Source: Galaxea fascicularis (Eukaryota > Cnidaria > Anthozoa > Scleractinia > Euphylliidae). Taken from it: 64,000 nt of DNA. Position 1 is the first letter of the stretch; every line of letters starts with the position of its first letter. Made by a program: the position numbers and the translations under genes. The notes below the pieces were generated by a model, which saw only the letters and a program-made list of their open reading frames with translations, was not told where the DNA came from and did not search any database. Location of the stretch: positions 24,146,725 through 24,210,724 of the forward strand of contig OX419344.1 in assembly GCA_948470475.1 (NCBI GenBank). Reading direction: 5' to 3'. Shown piece after piece: positions 26,401-37,997 of the stretch.

Positions 26401-29400
26401 TCAAGGTAAAGTGTCATGGAAATTAGTCCTTTCATTACCGATTTGAATTTCTGGTCTAAAGAGTGGTGATTCACATTAACGTTATGCAGCCCAACCTTCA
26501 AATCACGCTGTTATTTAGTTGTTGTTAATCAAGGTTGACCTCAGTTTCTTTTTCGCTTTGTTAAGCACGTAAAGCCGTACTTTTCTAAGGCTCTATTTAT
26601 GAATGTCTTCAAGATGCTTCGTAATTTTTATAGTGTGGCCGGTCTTGCTTCAGTAAGGTACTAACCAAATTAATCTTATATATATTTACGAGATCAGTCC
26701 ACATGATTTCATGCTTAAAAAGTCTTGGTAATGAAAGGGGTAAATCGGATGGCTTGGTTTCCAGAAACAAGTGTCTCTACAATAGCAATGTAAATAAACG
26801 CATACCATTGAATTGTTAAAGGTGACTGCAACTTGCTGTGAGATAGGTAATGACCACTTGAATACATTGTTTGTTGGCCTGAAAAGGAACAGATTAAGTG
26901 AGGAAACAGCCAGCATTGCGCGTTATAAAGTAGCATTTATGCATTATACATTGAAACATGGAAACACCTGTGGTGGTCAAAGCGACAATATATTCATCTT
27001 AAATAGGAGATTTAAAACAAAAGAACACGAAATGAAGTCCTCAGAGACCGCCTTTATAGATTCCAAAACCTTTTTGATCCCTAGGTATCATTCGTTTTAA
27101 ACTTAAAGAATAATTTTGTTGGGCCTAAGAACCGCAGTCCAATGTCGAGAGTTTCTAGCTATATTTCATCCGTCTTCCTTTGTTTGTTATGCTGTGCGAT
27201 GTTGACATAACTTAAGGTACATAGCAGTTTGGCTCTATACCTTCGCTGTTTGTCTGTGTGTTTGTTTGTTAACTTGTTGTTTTATTTGGCCATTCATTTA
27301 GTTAATTTAATATCCTTGTTCTTCCCTCCTTATTTCTTCGGCCACAACGCAACGGATGAAGTTTACTTCCTCTATTTCCGGGATTCTAAAGCAAACTGTT
27401 GCATTAAAGTCGTCAATTAAAGCAAGCTCTAGAAGCAGCAAAATGGCAAAGTGTGTTATGCAAAGTTGATATTCCGTTTTTTTGTATGTAAGCAACAGCA
27501 GAGGTATATACACGACATATTTAACTTAGCAACTCAACTCTTTCTCCTCGTGTAAAATAATGAAGCGGGAACGGTAATGTATGCTAATTCATGTAAATAA
27601 ACTGTCATTTTTGCAGCTTGGTGTCGCAGGTGACCAATAAGGAAACGGGTTTTACATAAAGATAACCATCACAATGTGAGCCACTCTAACGAGGGGGCTA
27701 ACAGTCGGAACGTCAGCTTTTGAATCCCTTTACAGAGGCGAATATATAACATCAACTTTATTAATTTTGAAGTACTACTACCCCAACGACACCGCACCAA
27801 AGTTTCTCAAACTAACCCCATTTATTTATTTGACAAGAATCGCTGCGCCATGCTTTTTCCCACTGGTATTTGTCAATTGGTATACGCAAACCGTTAGGTT
27901 ATCGTTTAAAATCAATCTCTAGCTTCGCTCCAAAGTTGTGGCACAATGCCATCTTTAACTTTTTAAGCCTTGGCATCAAAATGCACACTTCCAAACTTCT
28001 GCCCATGTACCTACAATTATAGTATTGAACCATTTCGAAGAATTTCTTCAACTTCAAACATTGAAGCCATTATTTCCGATGATCATTTTGTTTCCTATTT
28101 GGCAACTTCAATGAAATATCTGTTGATACACTGTTGATATCGTGTCGTATCGTATTTTACAGCGGTGGCTGAGTTGCTCCTCGCGAAAATGGTGTTAGAG
28201 GATTGAAATTTGTCCTGCATAATTGTCTAGAACAAGTGGCATTGCAATAAAAAGAAAACAAAGTACAAATTGAAGGCTCTTGAAATACGGTAAATAATTT
28301 GTCGCGTGAAATGTAGATTAGCAGGCATGAATTAAATTCCATCTTCAAATAACTTCTCGCATGTTCTTTGTTGGAATTCCAGAAAACGTTATTTTGAACC
28401 AGTTGAGGAAATTACCGTTGGTCATTATGCAGGACGTGGTTTGAAGTGATGTTTAAGAGCACTTCAGGAAGTTTTGCCTTAAAATATATTTCCGATTCCG
28501 GCGACCGAGATTGATTTCAGCGAAGAGACTTCATGCCACATGCCCGTTTTTCAAGAGCACAATAGCGAACTGAAAGCAATTTCATAATATCTATTGTCAA
28601 GGCCGTCTCGCTTCGCTTCCCACCAATCACTGGGTGCGCACTAATTGATGGCACGCGCTGGTCTTTACAAAAGGACTCCGCAATTTACATTTTAGCTAAG
28701 AAGAGCGCCTCAATTCACAGCAAGTTTTCTTTGATGTTTCAGTCGTATTTGATTAGCCGCTGGCTTATTAACATGATATACATACTGTTTAATAAAAATA
28801 CTTGTAACGATTATCTATGGATTTTTTTTGTTTCGTTTCTCACGGCAACTTCAACGCGCTTTCGAATTTCAAAGTTCTTAAAGTTTACTAAGATCATTAA
28901 AACGCAGTTTGCGGCAGCATTTCATGCTTTATTCAGCTTATCCGGTTTCTCAAACAAAATAATTTCAAATTATCGAGAATAAAATTAACACAGCATCGTA
29001 CCAATGACCTTTGTGTTTGACAGTTTCACTCAACATCACCTTCCCTTCAAAAAGGCTTCAGGTGCGCTGTCAAACTATCCTATGTTATGAAATCTTTAAG
29101 GCATCCTTATGACTTACAGTTTATTTACGCTCTCGAGTATGTCACGTCTTTAAGCGAACGTCCTCGAAAAAAAGAAAGTGCTTAGCCTTGGTAAACCTAT
29201 CGAAGGTTGGAAGTAAAAACTTCGTGTAGAGTTGGTCAGATTACATTGGGTACTGCGCTGTACCTTGAGACTGTAGCTCAGAAACGAGAAAACTATCAAA
29301 GTCAGTTTGTGGCGGTCAACTCAGTGTATTCGCGTGATCCAATGTGCACAGGACTTAGCTCTCTTTCTCTGCCAGGCATTGTATAACTTTCCATATTTTT

Positions 29401-29636
29401 GTGAGTCCTGGAAACGCTCGCGATTCAGTTGTAGTGGTAATTACCTCATGCCTTAGGCACTACCATGCTAACGTACTTGATTCTCATCTTGAAGTTAATT
29501 AAAGACTGCATATAGAAAGTGATAATTACATAGCTACGCGCTGGAGAAAAGAGAACAAATATTCTATATAACAAATTACTATACCTGGTCCGCGAGGCAT
29601 CTTGTACAGAGTTGTCCCAAATTCTTCTTCTAAAGT
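18726..29636 (-). CDS. RFX4-like winged-helix transcription factor
   Basis: Regulatory factor X protein; RFX proteins bind X-box DNA as dimers and many control ciliary genes. Exons in transcription order: 29585-29636, 26806-26878, 25239-25362, 24619-24680, 23249-23332, 22682-22856, 22403-22480, 22114-22277, 21869-21969, 21638-21696, 21364-21508, 21194-21288, 20719-20836, 20211-20339, 18726-19543. Phases agree throughout (758 codons). The probable start is the ATG at 29598-29600 (MPRGPGQQTM, 746 aa). The DNA-binding domain runs [52 protein letters not shown]. The B, C and dimerisation regions read [77 protein letters not shown] and [20 protein letters not shown], closest in memory to RFX4 rather than RFX1-3 or RFX6. 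The Ser/Thr/Pro-rich C-terminal exon carries a six-Asn run. The exon at 22682-22856 could start 6 bp further in (edge 22850), also in frame. Additional 5' exons cannot be excluded. Confidence 0.9.
20364..20424. repeat. (ATT)n microsatellite
   Basis: About 20 perfect ATT/TTA units lie in an RFX intron immediately beyond the exon at 20211-20339. Confidence 0.95.
26197..26377. mobile_element. Short inverted-repeat element (MITE-like) with TTAA ends
   Basis: The left end TTAACCCATTCGCTCCCA is the imperfect inverse of the right end TAGGAATGAAAGGGTTAA, with 14 of 18 bases matching. The 181-bp unit has no coding capacity and lies in an RFX intron. The outer TTAA on both sides could be part of the repeat or a TTAA target duplication of the piggyBac type. 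Confidence 0.55.
27685..27775 (+). mobile_element. Decayed copy of the palindrome-arm repeat of 59829-60008
   Basis: Blocks CTAACGAGGGGGCTAAC, GGAACGTCAGCTTTTGAATC, CCCTTTACAG and ATCAACTTTATTAA follow the order and spacing of the right arm at 59917-60008 (CTGACGAAGGACTAAC, GAAACGTCAGCTTTTAGAATC, CCCTGTACGG, ATCAACTCCGTTGAT). Only one arm is seen here. It lies in the first in-window RFX intron. Confidence 0.55.
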
Positions 29637-30498
29637 CTGCAAGCAAATTAGATGTACAAGATTTATAGCGACTTGTGTTCTCTCTTACAACAAGCTTTGC
29701 ACTGAACCGTTGCTGGGAACGGCAACGTTTTTTAACACTGGTTTTGTTTACGAGCTGTCGTTATTATATAGCCATTATAGTGTTAGTAAACCAACCATAT
29801 CCAGGGATGTGAGAGAGCGGGGTTTGCAGCGACACAACTCCTGAGGTGACAGAGCGAAGAGAACTGAGATCGTGTCTTAGTTACGACTTCTGAAGACAAT
29901 AGCGCCCATTGTTGTGGACCTAGCGTGGTTTGCTTATGGCGCGTGTGTCACTACCCATTGTCCATTGTCGTTTAGTTAATTGCTCTATGCCCACTAGATA
30001 TACAACCATAGACTGTGGCACGCGCACACGATTAATACGGACTCGCCACGTGCCCAGTCGAGTATTGTTATCTTCTCGATCGCGTCTCGTGGAAGCACTG
30101 AACCAGTGACTGGAGCACTATGGTGGCTCGCACAAAAACGACTCTGTGTTTACTGACGGCGTCATTTCAGTGCTAATGACTTCTATACTTTTGAGAAAAG
30201 GTTTCGTTAGTAATCGCTTAAATGAAGTTAACTAATGACCGTTGGTTCGCCTGCATTCAACAGCTGGTTAAGCGATTTTCTTTGTCTTGGTTTTCTATGG
30301 TGCAAAAGAGTCAGGCACAGGTGTTGGCCATTACTTAAAACGCCTTATCGTCTCTGTCTAACACGCTCTTCGTAACAGTCAGCCGCGCGGCGTGCTATCG
30401 AAGCCAACTGATCGTGATCACGCTTTCAAAGTACACTTGAGCGAGACATGAAGGCGGATCTTTTGATAAAACCAATAACTTGCTTTCTTCACAGTTAA
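29637..30498. other. Upstream flank of the RFX gene
   Basis: No coding exon is supported. The segment GTTGCTGGGAACGGCAAC at 29709-29726, about 70 bp upstream of the first detected RFX exon, contains X-box-like half-sites (see findings). Promoter function is inference. Confidence 0.35.
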
Positions 30499-30921
30499 AC
30501 AGGGAAAAGATCTTTGCTTAAGAAGGGACATTTCGGGGAAAAATCTTTAAAAGATTTGAGAAATTCAGTGCTTTTGGGGGTGTTTCAAGGGTCATCGTTG
30601 GCTGTCCGAGAGAGATTGGATCCTAAATCTGAAGGTGTCGTTGACGGCCCCTTAAGGTCTTGTTTACAAGCAAGCGAAGGACTCCTTTGTCTCCTGCAGG
30701 AGTTAACATCCCACAAACAAGAACACGAAGAAACGGTTAACGTTCGTTACGCTGTTGGAAGCCGAATAAATTCGTTACTGTGTAAGTCGGTTGACTATGA
30801 AACGGTAAAGGCGTTGGTCAAAGGGAATATCAAAAGTTATTCAACAGTTGATAACTCACGTTATCATGATTCTCCTTCAGTTTGGTTAAAATATGTTCAT
30901 CGATCAGTCTTCCACCGCTGA
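30499..30921 (+). CDS. Orphan open frame, possible exon (hypothetical)
   Basis: About 140 codons are open with protein-like composition (LQASEGLLCLLQELTSHK, VNVRYAVGSRINSLLCKSV, VDYETVKALVKGN). A plausible acceptor (ctttcttcacag, ending 30494) lies just upstream; the frame opens directly after an in-frame TAA, and there is no ATG near its start. This would suit a terminal or internal exon. I recognise no family, and no partner exon could be assigned. Chance opening in an AT-rich region cannot be excluded. Confidence 0.25.
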   Translation, partial: TGKRSLLKKGHFGEKSLKDLRNSVLLGVFQGSSLAVRERLDPKSEGVVDGPLRSCLQASEGLLCLLQELTSHKQEHEETVNVRYAVGSRINSLLCKSVDYETVKALVKGNIKSYSTVDNSRYHDSPSVWLKYVHRSVFHR

Positions 30922-33900
30922 TCAAAGTGTTTACAAATCAATACTGGATATGAGGTAATTTTCCGTATTTCTATACCATGAAAGTTATATCGTCTGTTGT
31001 AAAATACTGAGATGCGACTAGTATCCAAGCAATCGTTTTTGAATCGGCTGGAACGCACGTGTTGGGAATAGAACCTTTAATCGCAGAACCAAACCTTCCA
31101 TATTACCATTTAAAGAGGTAAATAATTGTTAAATAAAAGAATCGTTCTTGAATGAAATGGGGCTTTGATCTTGCATACTGAGAGAAGACTACAATCTTTG
31201 ATCCTGACGGTAACCAAGGACGTCAGTCAGGTAAAAGCGGTCAGTCTTCCCATCGCAAAAGCAAATATATCAATAGACTTCTTGAACGCACATTTTCCCT
31301 TTGTTCTTGGTCCACAGTAGAGAGAAAGTGCGAAAAAGCACTCATTAAGTTGAGAATTTCACCCCTTTTCATGGTAATACGAATATGAAACCTGAAAATA
31401 CAATGACTCACTACTGTTGAAAAAGATGAACATCATTTGAGGTCATTTTCATCCGGGATATTTCCCCTTGTATAATTTTCGTGTGGGTATCAATCTCTTT
31501 TATTTTGATAAAGATATTGGTAAGCTAACTTCTGATTAAATTTCTTTTGTGAAGCTATCGCTCAAACTCCAGTCTAGCATCTCCCTGCGTGCTACAACAG
31601 GAAAGAAATCAAAATGTACAAGCCTTGAAATCTTACTGCAGTTAACACGTCTCAAATATGAATACAGTATTCCCAGGGATGCATCGTTAACGATGGTTTA
31701 GAGAGTATGACTCCTTTTGCAGCGAACTGAAACTCTAGTTGGGGTACCTTTCAAAGATACTGTAAGATCGTTTGCCAATAGAACACAGAACCTCTAAAAT
31801 AAATAAAACTATTATAATAGCGCACTAAATTGCTGGTTTAGTCGAGACAAATATTCCACTGATAAAAGTCTACTTGATATCCTCTGAAGACACCTTTTCT
31901 AAAATTTAGTCAACGACGTTTTGATTAGAATTAGCGCATGATACAACAGAGAAACCCAACGGTAAAGTAAAGATTTGAACTTAGAGGAAGAAAATTTGAC
32001 AGAACTTATCAGTCCTTTATATAAGATAAAGTTGAGATGTATGTTATAAAATAGCTGGCTGGTGAACCACGGAATTAAGAACAGGCGATAATGAAAACCC
32101 CGTTTACTAGTGCTATAATAAACAATAGCAGAAACGGTGCTATTCTTTTTATTGTCCTTCAGGAAAACTTCAAAGTTTTGTCGATAAGATGATGGAATAT
32201 AATCGATGGGTTGGACATGAAATTTCAAAAGTAACATCAGTAAATATTTTGTTATCTGGGCATGCAGCACTTTGCTCACTTCAAGCCACTGAGTTGTTAG
32301 CTCCTTGTAGCTTTGAACAATAGTATGTCTGATCACCGATCGTAAATTTAAAAATGCGAGGCTATGAAATCATTTGAGTGTACCATCTCATGCCATCTTT
32401 TGTGATCTGCCAGAAGATCACTACTCCTATGTGGATCGTAGCATGGTCTATCGCCATTTTAATTAGCAGGTTACCACGTTTCGTCATGGTCTATGGTTCC
32501 TTACCAGGGATTGAGGTACAGTGATTTTAGTTTCTCGGCTCGGCCAAAAACTGTGCTTGTTATGAAGAGTAGCAAAACTGATGTACCTTTTGTGTTAAGA
32601 TCAATAACCAATTCAGATATGGCGAATACTTCAGTGTTTTGCAAGAGGAGTGCGCGACTCTAAAATCCAGTGTTTAGTAGTAGTATGTCCTGTGGTTGTT
32701 AGCCTGCGTCTGAGCCAAGTTGTATTTAAACTCGAAAATTTGTCCATTTTTCTGGGGAAGACGGATAATTCATTGAAAGGCACCTGCTGGCTGATCAAGA
32801 CCTTCGTCGCAAGGATGTTTGCGTGTAAATCAACACTTGCTGGTGCCCTTGCTCAGGAGTAACCTTTCGCAGCAGAGCGACTGCGTCAAGAGGGTTGCAA
32901 CAGCTCTCGTAACTGAACAAAGATCGCAAGATCTCCATCAGCTGTTTTTCAAGGAAAAACTGTATCGTTCGTTGGCAAAATTCTATGGAAGCCAACACAA
33001 GTATGCCTGGTTTGATATTTCCATGCAACCGAATCAAAGCACGGAGGGGTAGAACGGTCTCCCTAAGTTACAAATCATAGAAAACATCCCCAGTTGCTCA
33101 GATGCAAGTGAAAACTGCGTCTTACCTTATCAGCACAAGTAAGTGCACACCACCGCTAAACAAGTCCGCAGTACCTTGTTCCTTGTTCGAACTGTAACCT
33201 TACTGCTCCGAAAAACAGGAGTTGTTATTTTTGGACTTATTGTGTTCCTCATTTGTCATTCGGGTTTAACAATGAAAACTAGATCTCTCGTCATGTTTAT
33301 AAGTTTGATTGACAGCTGGGCTTTTCTAGTAAAAAGCTGTTGGACGTTCCCCACCTTTGTGGGTACCGCATACAATACTCTACTAATTCTGCTTTCAAGA
33401 CCGCATACCACACTTAAACTTCAAATAACCATGGCTATGTAAAAACCAGACCTTGAACCTTATCAACCCTATTTTTAGTGTATTTTTCTCTTGAAATTTA
33501 ATTTCAGTTTGATCCTTTCCCATCAGCTGTACCAACTCTTGCAGAGGCATATATAATTTTAGAGTTTTTTTTAACATGTGTAAGTTCAGTAAAGGGAACG
33601 CAAATCGTGTAAAATGGCCGCCGGAAATTCAGTGATTATGTGCGTCTTTCCATCCTCCATTCAATAACATGACCTCATTTCTAAAAATGGAGTTTTTCAA
33701 ACGCACTGATGCACATCTTTAAAAAATCGGTGGAATGAAATTGCCTTGCATAATGCCCCCTTCACGTGTGAAATACATTTTACTTGGCTCCAAAGCCATT
33801 CTCACTAATGTATTGTGTTCTGCGCATGTGAAAAGCTTCTTTCCCTGAGGCAAGAGACACTAGATGTTTTCTTTTAACATGTGCTGGTAACATAAAGCTT

Positions 33901-36900
33901 TTCAATGAAACAATTGACGTTAAGGTCCATCCAAAAGAAATGAAAACCCTTTTTCGGAATTTATACAGAGTTTAACAATTGGATCAGGAGTCAAGCCCGG
34001 TTACGGTGTTATCAAACGCTTAAAAACTGTCTCCCTTCTGATTGTTTCAAATCCGCTCGCCTTAACTTATGCGGGACCTTTTCCCTCTCGCAATTTTCTC
34101 ACAGACATTGAGAAATGTTTCCACGTAGGCGTTGTTTCTAAGCAAGAAACCATGGATATTAAAATAACCCTTGAAAAATCCTCATTCACAATTTCCATGC
34201 CGTGTGCTAAACCGAGAATGAACAACTAAATTGTTTTTCTTAAAAGAGTTTTATTCTACGAAACGTGAAAGCTTGTCGCATGTTTGATCTTCATTCACTT
34301 TTGGCAGCGACCGGCTAAAACAACGCGAATGTATGATGTTCAGTATGTATTTTATTTTATTTCAGTGTTTTTTTTTAATGTCAAACTTTATTGCTCTTAC
34401 ACCAAGCGAAAGATCAAAAGTTAATCCCGTTTAGTGACGATCAGCGGGTTCATGGATTCACAATTTGCTTTTTTATCCTCGAATGACTCCAATTTTTTGA
34501 TATTTCAATACCTTGTGTGGCAATAAATCAATATAAGCATTTTCGGAATCAAGATGTCTCTTAGCAAAACACGTGCGAATCCGATAAGACTATTGTGAAT
34601 AGGTTTTCACCAATTTTGTCTTCTCACACTCTTGCTTTAATGGAGCCATTTTCTTCGGGCGTCACAAAATTTCATTATAGATCACACGAAAATGAAATTT
34701 CATCGGTGAAAGTAAATTTAACTCCTTTCCGACATATCATATTACCTTCAAGATCCGCTAAAACTTTGCTAATCTGTCCTCTTTGTGTCAATGGAATCGT
34801 TGAGGTCTTGTGTATTTCAAACAATGAGTTTAACAACACTCAGTATATAATATACAAATGCGCGCGTGAACTCATTAATGTGTCGGGTTCTCTCATAACT
34901 GAGGCTTTCTAGGCAATCGTGTTTACACATCGCTAAGTTTTTGGCCCGGTTTTAAGACACCCAACCAACAATAAGTGATGTTGACAAAGTTATATTAGCG
35001 CTGACCAAAATAATCGCCTTTTTGTCAACAATTCGGCATTCGTTGTAATTAAAACATTGTTACATTATTTCAAAGGTTTTTGTCCCTTTGAAGGATCTGA
35101 AGTCATTGTGTGTTTTGAATACATGCCTGGTTCCTTGTTTTTGTGAGGTCGTTGCTTCGTCCCGCATGTTTTCAAACTAAGCAATTACAAAGCTCTATGG
35201 TAAATATTCAACCCGGTAAAAGGAATTCACTTAAGAAACTATAAACCGCCGAATATTGTCTATGCGTCCATAGTCATTCAATCAATGAGAAATTTGAAAG
35301 GGAATACAAATATTGCTTTGAAAGACACGGTGACTGTTTACTTATAAACAAAGTTATAAAGTCGAATTTTGAGTTAAACACCTCTTAAATATGGCTGCTT
35401 GACCGCGCTTAAGTGCATGAAATTCTGGTTTTCAAGTTTCTCTTAGACCGAGTTTAATTTCTCTGCTGAGAATCAAACAACTCATTTCAAGAGCAAACAA
35501 GGACGAGAGAATATTCCGCTTTTGATGTGGAATTAACGCTTGCAAAGTGTAAAAGATTAACAAAAACAAACAGTGATTATAAAGTCGCGTTCAAAATTTC
35601 CGAAGTCAACACCTTGAAACCAATTCGATGTATAGCCTTATTTTATTAAAAACGTTCTTTTATTTACTCAGCTTTTTATGACAATACCAGGCAATTACAT
35701 AATCGTTGTTGTGAGTCACATAGAGATATACTACTATACTGAATAACATTTAAGGGGCCGCACCGTACACCTGAATTGAGTTTCCTGAAGTCACCCTGGC
35801 TTCACATGGTGAACTCTGTAGTGGGTGAAATTACATTAAAGTTGCTTAGGGTGTGACAATTGAGATGAGCAGAACTTCATTGTGGTGTTCAGTGTGTATC
35901 GTGATGTACAAGGTAGTTTTAAGTTTTGAGTCTGTCGATGAAATCCTCAAATGCAAGCTACTTGTGAGCAGTACTTTCCAATGGTGGTGTTTATTATGCT
36001 ATGGAAAGTGGTTCTTGCTCCAGTTTAAGAGTTTGAGTGAGTCATACTTTCAATGAGGGTAATGTCAGGTTAATTCTCTGTTTGTCACCAGTATAAACTT
36101 TGAACGCTGTTGAATTTAACTTAATCTCTTTGGAAGCAAAATGTTAACCTCGTGGAATTTAAACTTGTTTGTGGCGTTAGTGTGAAAGATTAGAAGATAC
36201 AAAGTGAGTTGTAATGAACTGCTTTGCTCAGTCTCAGTTTGTTTGCGCAAACACGTCTGTAAGAACTAATAGGCGCAAAAGACTCCATCTTGTTAGAGAC
36301 AGAAATTGATTGACTGGGGTACCTGAAAGTTTAGGAACTTCAATTTTTTTATCAACTGCAAAACAACCCAAGACTGCCAAAATGACTGAGTACAGAATGT
36401 CCTTAGAATTGTTAAAATCAGTTTCCGAGGATCTTAATTTGAAAAAGGTAAAAATGCTTTTACAGTAAGCCGGTTAACTGACAAGCCAATATTAATTTTG
36501 TTTCCCAGCACTGAAATCTCTAATCTGGTCAGAGGATATCCAATTAACTGAACATTTAGTTTTGTTGCTATATACATTACTGTACAGTTTTCTTCGTCTA
36601 AAACGAACACCTGGTTTCAGTTTTATTACTTGTAACTGTTTGTAGTGAGGGTCGTAAGTTAGATAACTCTTTGTGTTAATACGTCACCCTCTCTAAATAA
36701 AGTTTATTGTATTGTACTGTTCATTTCTTTATATAGCAAATACGTAACTAGAATGAAGGCAAGATCAGCAATAATAAGCAATTTTATTTTCAAACCGAGA
36801 TTCTCCCATTTTCCGTGCCAATTTAAACAACCAAAACGTACATTTGTATAAACGAAATGTAAAGTTTAATAAGAAACTTACCACTAATAACTGCCCATGG

Positions 36901-37840
36901 TCATCATGGAAATAGACTGAAACGTTCCTTGATTTTGAACGTTTTCGCATGAATACATACAAACATCACTTACAAAACCTCATCATTTTTTTGTTTCGTT
37001 CGACTGGGACTTTCTTCTGCAATAAAATACATTTCATTTTCGAGTGAAGCCACTTGCGTCAATGGCTCAGTTTTGACTACTGAGATCTGACAGCAAATTG
37101 ATATTTGCTACACCTGTAATTTCAAAGATACTAATTGAGACGAGCCTTTATGTCGCACGGAGGGGTTTGATCCCTAAGGCTTTGCCTCCCTACTTACTGA
37201 TAAACCAATAAGAAACAGAACCAAAACTAGTCATGACGTAATCATGCCTTTTCCTCGAATTGTGGTTGGCTTACTGTGCTGTTTGCCTTAGCTCTTACCG
37301 CCAAATTAATCATTGTGGTTTTTCAGATTTACGACACTGACTGAATTGAAAACCACTCTTATAAGTTAGGCACCTATGTGTAATCGGAAAATGCGGTTTG
37401 GGAAATTACTGTTAAGCCTGTTTATATGGAAGAAATTCGTCCCGGATAGAAGGATCACCCGCCCACCCGAGCTACCCTGGGCTATCCAACTTTTCCTACA
37501 TTTTCCTTACAAAACACGACGAACCGTTTACATGAGAAACGTACACAAAGTTGGCTCGGCTTGACCTACTCGGGTCAATTCGGTCAAGGGTAGATACACG
37601 GAGCATGCCCAAGCACTGTTGTCGCACCGACACAGCTCTTGGGTCGGTTAAACGAGGCAACTTCCTTCTCATATAAACGCCGCTGACTTGGCCGAGCCTG
37701 TGAACCTCTTACCCGGGAGACCTTTCCTCCACATAAACTAGACCTAACTAAAAAACACATCAGCTCCGTGAATAACTTATGTATAATTTTATGTCTTGTT
37801 CATTTATATTTTTATGCTAATCTTTTTTATAGTTTTGTCA
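30922..37840. other. Long gene-poor interval
   Basis: No exon with both good splice sites and a recognisable product was found across about 7 kb. Weak items are a pyrimidine/purine-balanced frame at 32795-33052 and a short ATG-initiated frame at 36381-36447 followed by GTAAAA; neither could be linked to a gene. A polyadenylation-type AATAAA occurs near 36697. The 37370-37740 stretch has GC-rich blocks such as GGCTCGGCTTGACC and TGACTTGGCCGAGCC that look like repeat fragments. Confidence 0.4.
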
Positions 37841-37925
37841 TTGTTGTATCAGGGCTCCATTAAACCAGCTATGCTAAACTGGATGCCCCTGTATAAATAT
37901 TGATTTAAATAAATAGATAAATCTC
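37841..37925 (+). repeat. Retroelement-like 3' end with an A-rich tail
   Basis: The segment contains a GGCTCCATTAAACCAGC block, a short hairpin-capable CCAGCTATGCTAAACTGG, then GCCCCTGTATAAATATTG and a tail of AAAT-type units. The terminal repeat of simple A-rich units suggests the 3' end of a retrotransposed sequence. The family was not identified. Confidence 0.3.
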
Positions 37926-37997
37926 TCTCAGTGAAACAGCCAGTGTTTCATCCAAAAATGATCAGTCCAAATGAAGTTCAACATGACAGCTCACTAT

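Noticed and set aside
31899..32336. 145-codon minus-strand frame
   Set aside because: Low-complexity Leu/Tyr/Phe/Ser content, no recognisable domain, no strong splice sites.
32795..33052. Open + frame with amphipathic composition (LVPLLRSNLSQQSDCVK)
   Set aside because: Interesting composition, but no acceptor, partner exon or family could be assigned.
36381..36447. ATG-initiated 22-codon frame followed by GTAAAA
   Set aside because: Could be a first exon (MTEYRMSLELLKSVSEDL), but no downstream exon in compatible phase was found before the next gene.
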